A stretch of 52,104 nucleotides of DNA, taken from assembly GCF_029892155.1 (NCBI RefSeq), contig NZ_JARZAG010000042.1, positions 1 to 52,104 of the forward strand, in the 5' to 3' direction. Below, piece after piece: positions 16,853 through 27,857 of this stretch. Made by a program: the position numbers and the translations under genes. The DNA comes from Kitasatospora sp. GAS204B (GTDB taxonomy: Bacteria; Actinomycetota; Actinomycetes; Streptomycetales; Streptomycetaceae). The notes under the pieces were generated by a model. That model was not told the DNA's origin. It did not search any database and worked only from the letters and a program-made list of their open reading frames with translations. Position 1 is the stretch's first letter. The number at the start of each line of letters is the position of its first letter.

Positions 16853-16880
16853 ACGGCGCGGTCCCCCGGGACCGCGCCGT
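16853..16880. terminator. Bidirectional terminator between thioesterase and bldD
   Basis: Perfect 13-bp arms ACGGCGCGGTCCC (16853-16865) and GGGACCGCGCCGT (16868-16880). On the plus strand TTTCTT follows. It serves both convergent genes. Confidence 0.75.
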
Positions 16881-16913
16881 GACGTTTCTTCAGTTGCCGA
16901 AGGGGCGAGCGGG

Positions 16914-17417
16914 TCAGCTCGCGTCCTCCTCGCGCACCGCGCGGCGGGCGTCAGAGTTCAGCACGCCCCAGCTGATCAGCTGCTCGGTGAGGATGGACGG
17001 CGACTGGTCGTAGATCACGGCCAGCGTGCGCAGGTCGTCCTGGCGGATCGAGAGCACCTTGCCGTTGTAGTCACCGCGCTGCGACTGGATGGTCGCGGCG
17101 TAGCGCTGCAGCGGGCCGGCCTTCTCGGAGGGGACCTGGGTCAGTCTCTCCAGGTCCAGCACCAGGCGCGGCGGCGGCTCGGCCGCGCCGCCAGGGGTGC
17201 CGCCGGGCAGCAGCTCCTGAACCGGGACGCCGTAGAACTCGGCCAGTTCGGCCAGCCGCTGCACCGTCACAGCACGGTCGCCACGCTCGTAGGAGCCGAC
17301 GACGACCGCCTTCCAGCGCCCCTGGGACTTCTCCTCGACGCCGTGCAGGGAGAGACCCTGCTGAGTGCGGATAGCTCGGAGTTTGCCTCCGAGCTGCTTC
17401 GCGTAGTCGCTGGACAT
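16914..17417 (-). CDS. bldD: Developmental master regulator BldD
   Basis: 167 residues, the usual size. N-terminal XRE-type HTH (about 8-70). The C-terminal domain carries the cyclic-di-GMP motif RGD-x8-RQDD: Arg114-Gly115-Asp116 and Arg125-Gln126-Asp127-Asp128, exactly as described for Streptomyces BldD. Bound to a c-di-GMP tetramer it dimerises and represses sporulation genes during vegetative growth. A BldD-box-like site lies about 105 bp upstream, consistent with known autoregulation. Divergent from pyrR. Confidence 0.97.
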   Translation of the reverse strand: MSSDYAKQLGGKLRAIRTQQGLSLHGVEEKSQGRWKAVVVGSYERGDRAVTVQRLAELAEFYGVPVQELLPGGTPGGAAEPPPRLVLDLERLTQVPSEKAGPLQRYAATIQSQRGDYNGKVLSIRQDDLRTLAVIYDQSPSILTEQLISWGVLNSDARRAVREEDAS

Positions 17418-17521
17418 TGTTCTCCCCGGACGAGAAATTCTTGATCATGTCGGTCACGGGGGGAGCGAGGGATGGCCCGGCTTCCCAAGGCGTCCTACCG
17501 GTGGGTTCGACGTCTATTCCG

Positions 17522-17534
17522 TAACTCACTGTGA
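17522..17534. promoter_or_regulatory. BldD box upstream of bldD
   Basis: TAACTCACTGTGA fits the BldD consensus TnACnC(A/T)GnGTnA at all but one fixed position. It is embedded in a wider dyad, CTCAC-T-GTGAG flanked by GTAA and GTTAC (17521-17540). Position is right for autoregulation of bldD. Confidence 0.6.
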
Positions 17535-17610
17535 GGTTACGTAGAGTAAGGTAGCTCCGTCAAGCCGAATGGGGCAGCCGTGCGAATGGTCTGCTACCTG
17601 TACGTGAACA

Positions 17611-17627
17611 CGACACAAAGGGTGTCG
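17611..17627. repeat. Inverted repeat in the bldD-pyrR intergenic region
   Basis: CGACAC (17611-17616) and GTGTCG (17622-17627) with a 5-nt spacer, about 20 bp upstream of a possible pyrR -10 element (TAGCAT, 17649-17654). Could be an operator or a short hairpin. Confidence 0.3.
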
Positions 17628-17708
17628 GGCGGCCCATGATCGCCCTGGTAGCATGGACGCGGCTCGCGCCACGTTCGGGCGGCCAACACTTTCAGACATC
17701 CTTTAAGG

Positions 17709-17726
17709 CCCGTCCAGTGAGGCGGG
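17709..17726 (+). promoter_or_regulatory. PyrR-binding RNA hairpin in the pyrR leader
   Basis: The RNA can fold into a 6-bp stem (17709-17714 with 17721-17726) capped by the hexaloop CAGUGA, giving UCCAGUGAGG. This matches the PyrR recognition pattern UCCnGnGAGG. The AAGGAGG ribosome-binding site follows directly (17728-17734), so PyrR binding could block translation of pyrR and the downstream operon, as shown in mycobacteria. Confidence 0.7.
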
Positions 17727-17745
17727 GAAGGAGGTCCGCTTCGGC

Positions 17746-18354
17746 ATGACCACACAGACTGACGCTCCCCGTCCGCCCCACCAGGTGCTGGACGGCGCGG
17801 ACATCGCCCGGGTGATCACCCGGATCGCGCACGAGATCGTCGAACGCGCCAAGGGCGCCGACGATGTGGTGCTGCTCGGCATCCACACCCGCGGTGTCCA
17901 CCTCGCCCGCCGGCTGCACGCCAGGCTGACGCAGATCACCGGCCGCGAGATCCCGCTCGGCACGCTCGACATCACCATGTACCGGGACGACCTGCGGCTC
18001 AAGCCCGCCCGCGCCCTGGAGCACACCGAGATCCCGGCCGGCGGGATCGACGGCAAGCTGGTGATCCTGATCGACGACGTGCTCTTCTCCGGCCGCACCA
18101 TCCGCGCCGCACTCGACGCGCTCGGCGACATCGGCCGGCCCCGCGCGGTGCAACTCGCCGTCCTGGTCGACCGCGGCCACCGCGAGCTGCCGATCCGCGC
18201 CGACTACGTGGGCAAGAACCTGCCCACCTCGCTGCGCGAGGCCGTGCAGGTCCGGCTCTCCGACGCCGACGGCATGGACGCCGTGCTGGTCGGCGACCGC
18301 GACTACGCCGCCCGCAGCTCGCAGGCTCTGGCCGCCCCCACCCTCCCGGAGTAG
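17746..18354 (+). CDS. pyrR: Bifunctional pyr operon regulator / uracil phosphoribosyltransferase
   Basis: 202 residues. Type I phosphoribosyltransferase fold with the PRPP loop VILIDDVLFSGRT and the flexible-loop region TMYRDDL. PyrR binds pyr mRNA when UMP is plentiful and has weak uracil phosphoribosyltransferase activity. First gene of the pyrR-B-C-(membrane protein)-carA-B cluster, with a recognisable target loop in its own leader. AAGGAGG lies 11 nt before the ATG. Confidence 0.96.
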   Translation: MTTQTDAPRPPHQVLDGADIARVITRIAHEIVERAKGADDVVLLGIHTRGVHLARRLHARLTQITGREIPLGTLDITMYRDDLRLKPARALEHTEIPAGGIDGKLVILIDDVLFSGRTIRAALDALGDIGRPRAVQLAVLVDRGHRELPIRADYVGKNLPTSLREAVQVRLSDADGMDAVLVGDRDYAARSSQALAAPTLPE

Positions 18355-18361
18355 AAGCACC

Positions 18362-19363
18362 GTGATGCGCCACCTCGTCTCCGCCGCCGACCTCAGCCGC
18401 GACGACGCGCTGCTGATCCTGGACACCGCCGAGGAGCTGGCCCAGCTCTCCGGACGGGCCGTCAAGAAGCTCCCCACGCTGCGCGGCCGCACCGTCGTGA
18501 ACCTCTTCTTCGAGGACTCCACCCGCACCAAGACCTCCTTCGAGGTCGCCGAGAAGCGCCTGAGCGCCGACGTGATCAACTTCGCCGCCAAGGGCTCCTC
18601 GGTGGCCAAGGGCGAGAGCCTCAAGGACACCGCGCTGACCCTGCAGGCGATGGGCGCCGACGCGGTCGTGATCCGGCACCACGCCTCCGGCGCCCCGGCC
18701 CGGCTGGCCCAGTCCGACTGGCTGCACGGCAGCGTGATCAACGCCGGCGACGGCACCCACGAGCACCCGACCCAGGCCCTGCTGGACGCCTTCACCATGC
18801 GTCGGCACCTCAACCCGGGGCTGGGCAACGATCTCGCCGGGCGCCGGATCACCATCGTCGGCGACGTGCTGCACAGCCGGGTGGCCCGCTCCAACGTGCT
18901 GCTGCTGCAGACCCTGGGCGCCCACGTGACCTTCGTGGCCCCGCCCACGCTGCTGCCGATCGGCATCAAGAACTGGCCCTGCGAGGTCTCCTACGACCTG
19001 GACGCCGCGCTCGCCAAGACCGACGCGCTGATGATGCTGCGGGTCCAGCGCGAGCGGATGAACGCCGCGTTCTTCCCCACCGAGCGCGAGTACTCGCGCC
19101 GCTACGGCCTGCACGCGGGCCGCCTGGCCAAACTGCCCGAGCACGCCATCGTGATGCACCCGGGTCCGATGGTGCGCGGCATGGAGATCACCGCCGAGGT
19201 GGCCGACTCGCCGCGCTGCACCGTGGTCGAGCAGGTCGCCAACGGCGTGTCGATCCGGATGGCCGTGCTGTACCTCCTGCTCGGCGGCGCCGTCTTCACC
19301 GACAGCCCCGCCGAGGCAGCCCGCACCGAAACACGTACCGAGACGAACGAGGCCGCCCAGTGA
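18362..19363 (+). CDS. pyrB: Aspartate carbamoyltransferase, catalytic chain
   Basis: 333 residues. Joins carbamoyl phosphate and aspartate. The carbamoyl-phosphate loop is EDSTRTKTSFE; KGSSVAKGES holds the lysine loop from the neighbouring subunit; HPTQALLDAF and HPGPMVRGMEI follow. No regulatory pyrI gene is present, normal for actinobacteria. GTG 18362 and ATG 18365 are both possible starts. Overlaps pyrC by 4 bp. Confidence 0.96.
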   Translation: MMRHLVSAADLSRDDALLILDTAEELAQLSGRAVKKLPTLRGRTVVNLFFEDSTRTKTSFEVAEKRLSADVINFAAKGSSVAKGESLKDTALTLQAMGADAVVIRHHASGAPARLAQSDWLHGSVINAGDGTHEHPTQALLDAFTMRRHLNPGLGNDLAGRRITIVGDVLHSRVARSNVLLLQTLGAHVTFVAPPTLLPIGIKNWPCEVSYDLDAALAKTDALMMLRVQRERMNAAFFPTEREYSRRYGLHAGRLAKLPEHAIVMHPGPMVRGMEITAEVADSPRCTVVEQVANGVSIRMAVLYLLLGGAVFTDSPAEAARTETRTETNEAAQ

Positions 19364-20664
19364 CCAGCTACCTGATCCGCAACGCCCAGCTCCTCGGCGG
19401 CCCCGCGCAGGACATCCACATCGCCGACGGCGTGATCCGCGAGATCGGCACCGGCCTGGCGATCGAGGCCGACGTCGACATCGACGCGCACGGCCTGATC
19501 GCGCTGCCCGGCCTGGTCGACCTGCACACCCACCTGCGCGAGCCGGGCCGGGAGGACGCCGAGACGGTGCTGACCGGCACCCAGGCCGCCGCCAAGGGCG
19601 GCTACACCGCCGTGCACGCGATGGCCAACACCTTCCCGGTCGCCGACACCGCGGGCGTGGTCGAGCAGGTCTGGCGGCTCGGCCAGGCCTCCGGCTACTG
19701 CGACGTGCAGCCGGTCGGCGCCGTCACGGTGGGCCTGGAGGGCAAGAAGCTCGCCGAGCTGGGCGCCATGCACGACTCCGCCGCCGGAGTGCGGGTCTTC
19801 TCCGACGACGGCAAGTGCGTGGACGACGCGGTGATCATGCGCCGCGCGCTGGAGTACGTGAAGGCCTTCGACGGCGTCGTCGCCCAGCACGCGCAGGAGC
19901 CCCGGCTCACCGAGGGCGCCCAGATGAACGAGGGCCAGGTCTCCGGCGAGCTCGGTCTCGGCGGCTGGCCGGCCGTCGCCGAGGAGGCGATCATCGCCCG
20001 TGACGTGCTGCTCGCCGCGCACGTCGGCTCCCGGCTGCACGTCTGCCACGTCTCCACGGCCGGCTCGGTGGAGCTGATCCGCTGGGCCAAGGCCAAGGGC
20101 TGGGACGTCACCGCCGAGGTGACCCCGCACCACCTGCTGCTCACCGACGAGCTGGTCCGCAGCTACGACCCGGTCTACAAGGTGAACCCGCCGCTGCGCA
20201 CCGCCGAGGACGTGCACGCGCTGCGCGAGGCGCTGGCCGACGGCACCATCGACGCGGTGGCCACCGACCACGCCCCGCACCCGGCGGAGGACAAGGACTG
20301 CGAGTGGGCGGCCGCCGCGATGGGCATGGTCGGCCTGGAGACCGCGCTCTCGGTGGTCCAGCAGGCGATGGTCGAGACCGGCCTGCTGAACTGGGAGGGC
20401 GTGGCGGACCGGATGTCGCACCGCCCCGCGCGGATCGGCCGGCTCAGCGGGCACGGACGCCCCGTCTCGGTCGGTGAGCCGGCCAACCTGGTGCTCTTCG
20501 ATCCCGCGTACCGTGGCACCGTGAATCCGGACAGCTTCGCCACCCGCAGTCGCAACACTCCCTACCGCGGGCTGGACCTGCCCGGTCGGGTGCACGCCAC
20601 GTTCCTGCGCGGGGCGGCCACCGTGCTGGCCGGCGAGCTGGTCGAGCCGGGCGAGCTGGCGTGA
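19360..20664 (+). CDS. pyrC: Dihydroorotase, type I
   Basis: 434 residues. Cyclises carbamoyl aspartate. Metal-binding DLHTHLREPG, later HVCHVSTAGS and the ATDHAPHPAEDK signature with the catalytic Asp. The length and motif spacing fit the class I (about 45 kDa) enzymes that often associate with PyrB. GTGA overlaps at both ends show tight coupling with pyrB and the next gene. Confidence 0.95.
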   Translation: MTSYLIRNAQLLGGPAQDIHIADGVIREIGTGLAIEADVDIDAHGLIALPGLVDLHTHLREPGREDAETVLTGTQAAAKGGYTAVHAMANTFPVADTAGVVEQVWRLGQASGYCDVQPVGAVTVGLEGKKLAELGAMHDSAAGVRVFSDDGKCVDDAVIMRRALEYVKAFDGVVAQHAQEPRLTEGAQMNEGQVSGELGLGGWPAVAEEAIIARDVLLAAHVGSRLHVCHVSTAGSVELIRWAKAKGWDVTAEVTPHHLLLTDELVRSYDPVYKVNPPLRTAEDVHALREALADGTIDAVATDHAPHPAEDKDCEWAAAAMGMVGLETALSVVQQAMVETGLLNWEGVADRMSHRPARIGRLSGHGRPVSVGEPANLVLFDPAYRGTVNPDSFATRSRNTPYRGLDLPGRVHATFLRGAATVLAGELVEPGELA

Positions 20665-21224
20665 ACGGCACCGAGCTGGCCGTCATGCACAAGGCGCAGG
20701 TGCACAACTGGCCCGACTACATCGGCTGGTCGGTCGGCCTGCTGATCGTGGTCGCGGTCGTCTACTGGCTGATGCGCCAGGGCTGGAACTGGCGCCGCAC
20801 CCTGCAGTCCGATCTTCCGGAGCTGCCCGCCGTGCCGAGCGAGATCGGCACACCCATCCTGGAGAGCAGCGGCCGCTACCACGGCAGCACGACCGCCGGG
20901 AACTGGCTCGACCGGGTGGTGGCCCACGGCCTGGGCAGCCGGAGCCTGGCGGAGCTGACGCTGACCGAGCGCGGGCTGCTGGCCCGCCGCCCGGGGGCCG
21001 AGGACCTCTGGCTGCCCGTCGAGGACCTGACGGGTGCTCGGACCGACTCCGGCATCGCCGGCAAGGTCGTGCCGTCCGGGCTGCTGGTGGTCGGCTGGCA
21101 GCTCGCCGGCACCGCGCTGGACTCCGGATTCCGGCTGGACCGCCCGGACGAGCACGCGGCCTGGGTCACGGCCGTGGCTCAACTCGCAACACGTACGACG
21201 AAGACGGAAGGCGTAACACCATGA
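20661..21224 (+). CDS. Conserved single-pass membrane protein within the pyr operon
   Basis: 187 residues. One membrane helix at about 22-40 (IGWSVGLLIVVAVVYWLM), then a soluble cytoplasmic part with a PH-like beta pattern (LTERGLLARRPG, DLWLPVEDLTGAR, GLLVVGWQLAG, LDSGFRLDR). The function is unknown. It overlaps pyrC (GTGA) and carA (ATGA), so it is made together with pyrimidine enzymes, and a gene of this kind occupies the same place in Streptomyces and other actinobacteria. It might anchor or tune the pathway at the membrane (inference). Confidence 0.8.
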   Translation: MNGTELAVMHKAQVHNWPDYIGWSVGLLIVVAVVYWLMRQGWNWRRTLQSDLPELPAVPSEIGTPILESSGRYHGSTTAGNWLDRVVAHGLGSRSLAELTLTERGLLARRPGAEDLWLPVEDLTGARTDSGIAGKVVPSGLLVVGWQLAGTALDSGFRLDRPDEHAAWVTAVAQLATRTTKTEGVTP

Positions 21225-22384
21225 CCGCACCTGCCCCCACCACGCCGCGCCCCTGGCGGGAGCGTGTGCCTGCCGTGCTGGTCCTGGAGGACGGTCGAAC
21301 CTTCCGCGGCCAGGCCTACGGCGCGACCGGCGAGACCTTCGGCGAGGCGGTCTTCAACACCGGCATGTCCGGCTACCAGGAGACCCTGACCGACCCGTCC
21401 TACCACCGCCAGGTGGTGGTCATGACGGCTCCGCAGATCGGCAACACCGGCTGGAACGACGAGGACGACGAGTCCAAGCAGATCTGGGTGGCCGGCTACG
21501 TGGTCCGCGACCCCGCCCGGGTGCCCTCCAACTGGCGTTCGCGCCGCTCGCTGGACGCCGAGCTGGCGACCCAGGGCGTGGTCGGGATCAGCGGCATCGA
21601 CACCCGCGCGCTCACCCGCCACCTGCGCGAGCGCGGGGCGATGCGGGTCGGCATCTTCTCCGGCGAGCGGTTGGCCGAGCCGGCCGAGCTGCTGGCCCGG
21701 GTGCTTCAGGCCCCGGAGATGAAGGGCGCCGACCTGTGCGCCGAGGTCGCCACCACCGAGCCCTACGTGGTGCCGGCGATCGGTGCGAAGCGTTTCACCG
21801 TCGCGGCCCTGGACCTCGGGATCAAGGCGATGACCCCGCAGCGGATGGCCGAGCGCGGCATCGAGGTGCACGTGCTGCCGGCCAACTCGACCGTCGAGGA
21901 CCTCTACGCGGTCGACCCGGACGGCGTCTTCTTCTCCAACGGCCCGGGCGACCCGGCCACCGCCGACCACCAGGTGGCGGTGCTGCGCGAGGTGCTGAGC
22001 CGCAAGACCCCGTTCTTCGGGATCTGCTTCGGCAACCAGATCCTCGGCCGGGCGCTGGGCTTCGGCACCTACAAGCTCAAGTACGGCCACCGCGGCATCA
22101 ACCAGCCGGTGCAGGACCGCACCACCGGCAAGGTCGAGGTCACCGCGCACAACCACGGCTTCGCCGTGGAGGCACCGCTGGACCAGGTGAGCCAGACCCC
22201 GTTCGGGCGCGCCGAGGTCTCCCACGTCTGCCTGAACGACGACGTGGTCGAGGGCCTGCAGTGCCTGGACACGCCCGCCTTCAGCGTGCAGTACCACCCC
22301 GAGGCGGCGGCCGGTCCGCACGACGCCGCCTACCTGTTCGATCGGTTCGTAGAGCTGATGACCCGCACCACCGCAGGGAGCTGA
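21221..22384 (+). CDS. carA: Carbamoyl-phosphate synthase, small (glutaminase) subunit
   Basis: 387 residues. The C-terminal class I amidotransferase domain has nucleophile Cys269 in GICFGNQ and the pair His359/Glu361 in YHPEAA. The N-terminal CPSase domain has FNTGMSGYQE and ISGIDTRALTRHLR. It hydrolyses glutamine and channels ammonia to CarB. The gene ends 3 bp before the carB start. Confidence 0.97.
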   Translation: MTAPAPTTPRPWRERVPAVLVLEDGRTFRGQAYGATGETFGEAVFNTGMSGYQETLTDPSYHRQVVVMTAPQIGNTGWNDEDDESKQIWVAGYVVRDPARVPSNWRSRRSLDAELATQGVVGISGIDTRALTRHLRERGAMRVGIFSGERLAEPAELLARVLQAPEMKGADLCAEVATTEPYVVPAIGAKRFTVAALDLGIKAMTPQRMAERGIEVHVLPANSTVEDLYAVDPDGVFFSNGPGDPATADHQVAVLREVLSRKTPFFGICFGNQILGRALGFGTYKLKYGHRGINQPVQDRTTGKVEVTAHNHGFAVEAPLDQVSQTPFGRAEVSHVCLNDDVVEGLQCLDTPAFSVQYHPEAAAGPHDAAYLFDRFVELMTRTTAGS

Positions 22385-22387
22385 CCC

Positions 22388-25696
<3,309 letters not shown>

Positions 25697-25705
25697 CAGG
25701 ATCCT

Positions 25706-25740
25706 GTGTGGGAGGCACCCAGTCTGGGTGCCTCCCACAC
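25706..25740 (+). terminator. Strong hairpin between carB and pyrD
   Basis: Perfect 17-bp arms (25706-25722 and 25724-25740; arm begins GTGTGGGAGG) around a single T. It starts 9 bp after the carB stop and ends 24 bp before pyrD. It probably terminates part of the transcription, so pyrD expression would be lower or separately driven. Confidence 0.75.
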
Positions 25741-25764
25741 CCATGTGAGGAAGGCGCCGCGCGC

Positions 25765-26859
25765 GTGTACAAGCAGCTTTTCAACCTGGTCTTCCGCAAG
25801 ATGGACCCCGAGAAGGCCCACCACCTGGCCTTCTTCTGGATCCGGCTGGCCGCCTCGGTGCCGGGCCTGCGCCAGCTGGTCGCCCTGGTGCTCGCGCCGC
25901 GCGACGCGGCGCTGCGCACCACCGCGCTCGGCCTGGACCTGCCGGGTCCGTTCGGGCTCGGCGCCGGCTTCGACAAGAACGCGATCGGGATCGACGGCCT
26001 GGCGATGCTCGGCTTCGACTACGTGGAGATCGGCACGGTCACCGGTGAGCCGCAGCCCGGCAACCCGGCGCCGCGGCTCTTCCGGCTGGTCGAGGACCGC
26101 GCGCTGATCAACCGGATGGGCTTCAACAACCAGGGCTCGGCCCGGATCGCGGCCCGCCTCGCGCAGCGCCAGCGCGGCTCGATGTCGCCGGTGGTCGGGG
26201 TGAACATCGGCAAGACCAAGGTGGTGGAGGAGGCCGACGCGGTCGCCGACTACGTCAAGAGCACCGAGCGGCTGGCCAAGCACGCGGACTACCTGGTGGT
26301 CAACGTCTCCTCGCCGAACACCCCGGGGCTGCGCAACCTCCAGGCCGTCTCGCACCTGGGCCCGCTGCTGAGCGCCGTGCGCGCGGCCGCCGACCAGGCC
26401 ACCGCGCACCACGTGCCGCTGCTGGTGAAGATCGCGCCCGACCTGGCCGACGAGGACGTGGACGCGGTCGCCGATCTGGCGCTGGAGCTCGGCCTGGACG
26501 GCATCATCGCCACCAACACCACGATCGGCCGCGAGGGCCTGCTGGCGCCGGCCGCCCGGATCGAGCAGATCGGCATGGGCGGGCTCTCCGGGGCGCCGCT
26601 GAAGGACCGCTCGCTGGAGGTGCTCAAGCGGCTGCGCAAGCGGACCGAGGGGCGCCTGGTGCTGGTCTCGGTCGGCGGGATCGAGACCGCCGAGGACGCC
26701 TGGCAGCGGATCGTGGCCGGCGCCGACCTGGTCCAGGGGTACACCGGGTTCATCTACGAGGGCCCGTTCTGGATGCGCCGGGTGCACCAGGGGCTGGGCC
26801 GGCGGCTGCGGCAGGCGGGCTTCAAGAGCATTGCCGAGGCGGTGGGTTCGGGCGCCTGA
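25765..26859 (+). CDS. pyrD: Dihydroorotate dehydrogenase, class 2 (quinone-dependent)
   Basis: 364 residues from GTG 25765 (AGGAAGG 10 nt upstream; protein starts MYKQLFNLVF as in relatives, whereas in-frame GTG 25708 lies inside the hairpin). The N-terminal helices bind membrane and quinone. FMN/substrate motifs: GFDKNA, INRMGFNN, GVNIGKTK. The catalytic base is Ser183 in NVSSPNTPG, diagnostic of class 2. It oxidises dihydroorotate and feeds electrons to the respiratory quinone. A second, class 1B enzyme lies just downstream. Confidence 0.96.
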   Translation: MYKQLFNLVFRKMDPEKAHHLAFFWIRLAASVPGLRQLVALVLAPRDAALRTTALGLDLPGPFGLGAGFDKNAIGIDGLAMLGFDYVEIGTVTGEPQPGNPAPRLFRLVEDRALINRMGFNNQGSARIAARLAQRQRGSMSPVVGVNIGKTKVVEEADAVADYVKSTERLAKHADYLVVNVSSPNTPGLRNLQAVSHLGPLLSAVRAAADQATAHHVPLLVKIAPDLADEDVDAVADLALELGLDGIIATNTTIGREGLLAPAARIEQIGMGGLSGAPLKDRSLEVLKRLRKRTEGRLVLVSVGGIETAEDAWQRIVAGADLVQGYTGFIYEGPFWMRRVHQGLGRRLRQAGFKSIAEAVGSGA

Positions 26860-26873
26860 GGGCCGTACCCGAA

Positions 26874-26904
26874 TTGACATGATCATCTGATGATCTGTCA
26901 TAAA
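26874..26904 (+). promoter_or_regulatory. Promoter with overlapping palindromic operator before pyrK
   Basis: -35 TTGACA (26874-26879) and -10 CATAAA or TCATAA (around 26898-26904) in an AT-rich patch. Between and over them lies the dyad TGACA-T-GATCATC (26875-26887) / GATGATC-TGTCA (26889-26900): 12 of 12 pairs match if one extra T is looped out. This looks like a repressor site covering the promoter of the pyrK-pyrD-pyrF unit. Confidence 0.65.
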
Positions 26905-26990
26905 TCGGGGCAATGTGACATTCGCCGGACGGGTTTGGGAGAGTTCCGGGAGCCAGCGAACCGACAGGACCGGTCGAAAGGGGCCCAAGG

Positions 26991-27857
26991 ATGGCCAACC
27001 CCCTGCAGCTGCGGGCCGAGGTGCTCGCCAACCACCCCGAAGGGGCCTGCCACCGCTTGGTGCTGCACGCCCCCGGTGTGCCGCAGCGGGTGCGGCCCGG
27101 GCACTTCGCCACCCTGGCGGTGGGCGACGAGAGCTCGGCGCTGCCACTGCGCCGGGCCTTCTCGATCCACCGGGCCGACCCGGCGGCCGGCACCGTCGAG
27201 CTGGTGATCGCCGCTCGCGGGGCCGGCAGCCGGCAGCTGGCCGCTGCCCGGGTGGGCGAGCGGCTCGACCTGATCGCCCCGCTCGGCACCCCCTTCCCGC
27301 TGCCGGACGGCCCGGTCAGCGCGCTGCTGGTGGCCGGTGGCCACCGCGGCGCGCCGCTCTTCGCGCTCGGCGCCGAGATCCAGCGGCGCGGCGGGCAGGT
27401 CGGCTTCCTGCTGGCCGCTGCCACCGCCGAGCGGCTGTACGGGGTCGAGCAGGCCCGGGCGCTCACCCAGGACGTGCTGGTGCTCACCGAGGACGGCTCG
27501 CTCGGCCTGACCGGCCGGGCGACCGACCCGCTGGCCGAGGCGATCCGGGCGATCGGGGCCGGCGTGGTCTACGCCTGCGGGCCGATGGGGATGCTGCGGC
27601 AGGTCACCGAGATCGCCGCCGAGCAAGGGGTGCGCACCCACGTCGCGGTCGAGGCGGCGATGGCCTGCGGCACCGGGATCTGCATGACCTGCGTGCTGCC
27701 GGTGGTCGGCGAGGACGGCCGCAGCCGTTTCGTGCGGGCCTGCACCGACGGGCCGGTGTTCGAGGGCGCCAGGGTGCGCTGGGCGGACATCGGGACGGTG
27801 CCCGCCGACCTGGAAGGCGCCGCGGCGATGCGCGGTGCGACGGGGGGAGAGGCCTGA
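26991..27857 (+). CDS. pyrK: Dihydroorotate dehydrogenase electron-transfer subunit
   Basis: 288 residues. An FAD-binding ferredoxin-reductase-like domain (RPGHFATLAVG; RRAFSI at 54-59), an NAD-binding region (LLVAGGHRGAPL and YACGPMGM), and a C-terminal [2Fe-2S] site with Cys226, Cys231, Cys234 and Cys251 (CGTGICMTC...C). This is the PyrK arrangement; it passes electrons from the class 1B PyrD to NAD. GAAAGGGG lies 7 nt before the ATG, and the stop overlaps the next start by one base (TGATG). Somewhat longer than typical PyrK. Confidence 0.92.
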   Translation: MANPLQLRAEVLANHPEGACHRLVLHAPGVPQRVRPGHFATLAVGDESSALPLRRAFSIHRADPAAGTVELVIAARGAGSRQLAAARVGERLDLIAPLGTPFPLPDGPVSALLVAGGHRGAPLFALGAEIQRRGGQVGFLLAAATAERLYGVEQARALTQDVLVLTEDGSLGLTGRATDPLAEAIRAIGAGVVYACGPMGMLRQVTEIAAEQGVRTHVAVEAAMACGTGICMTCVLPVVGEDGRSRFVRACTDGPVFEGARVRWADIGTVPADLEGAAAMRGATGGEA

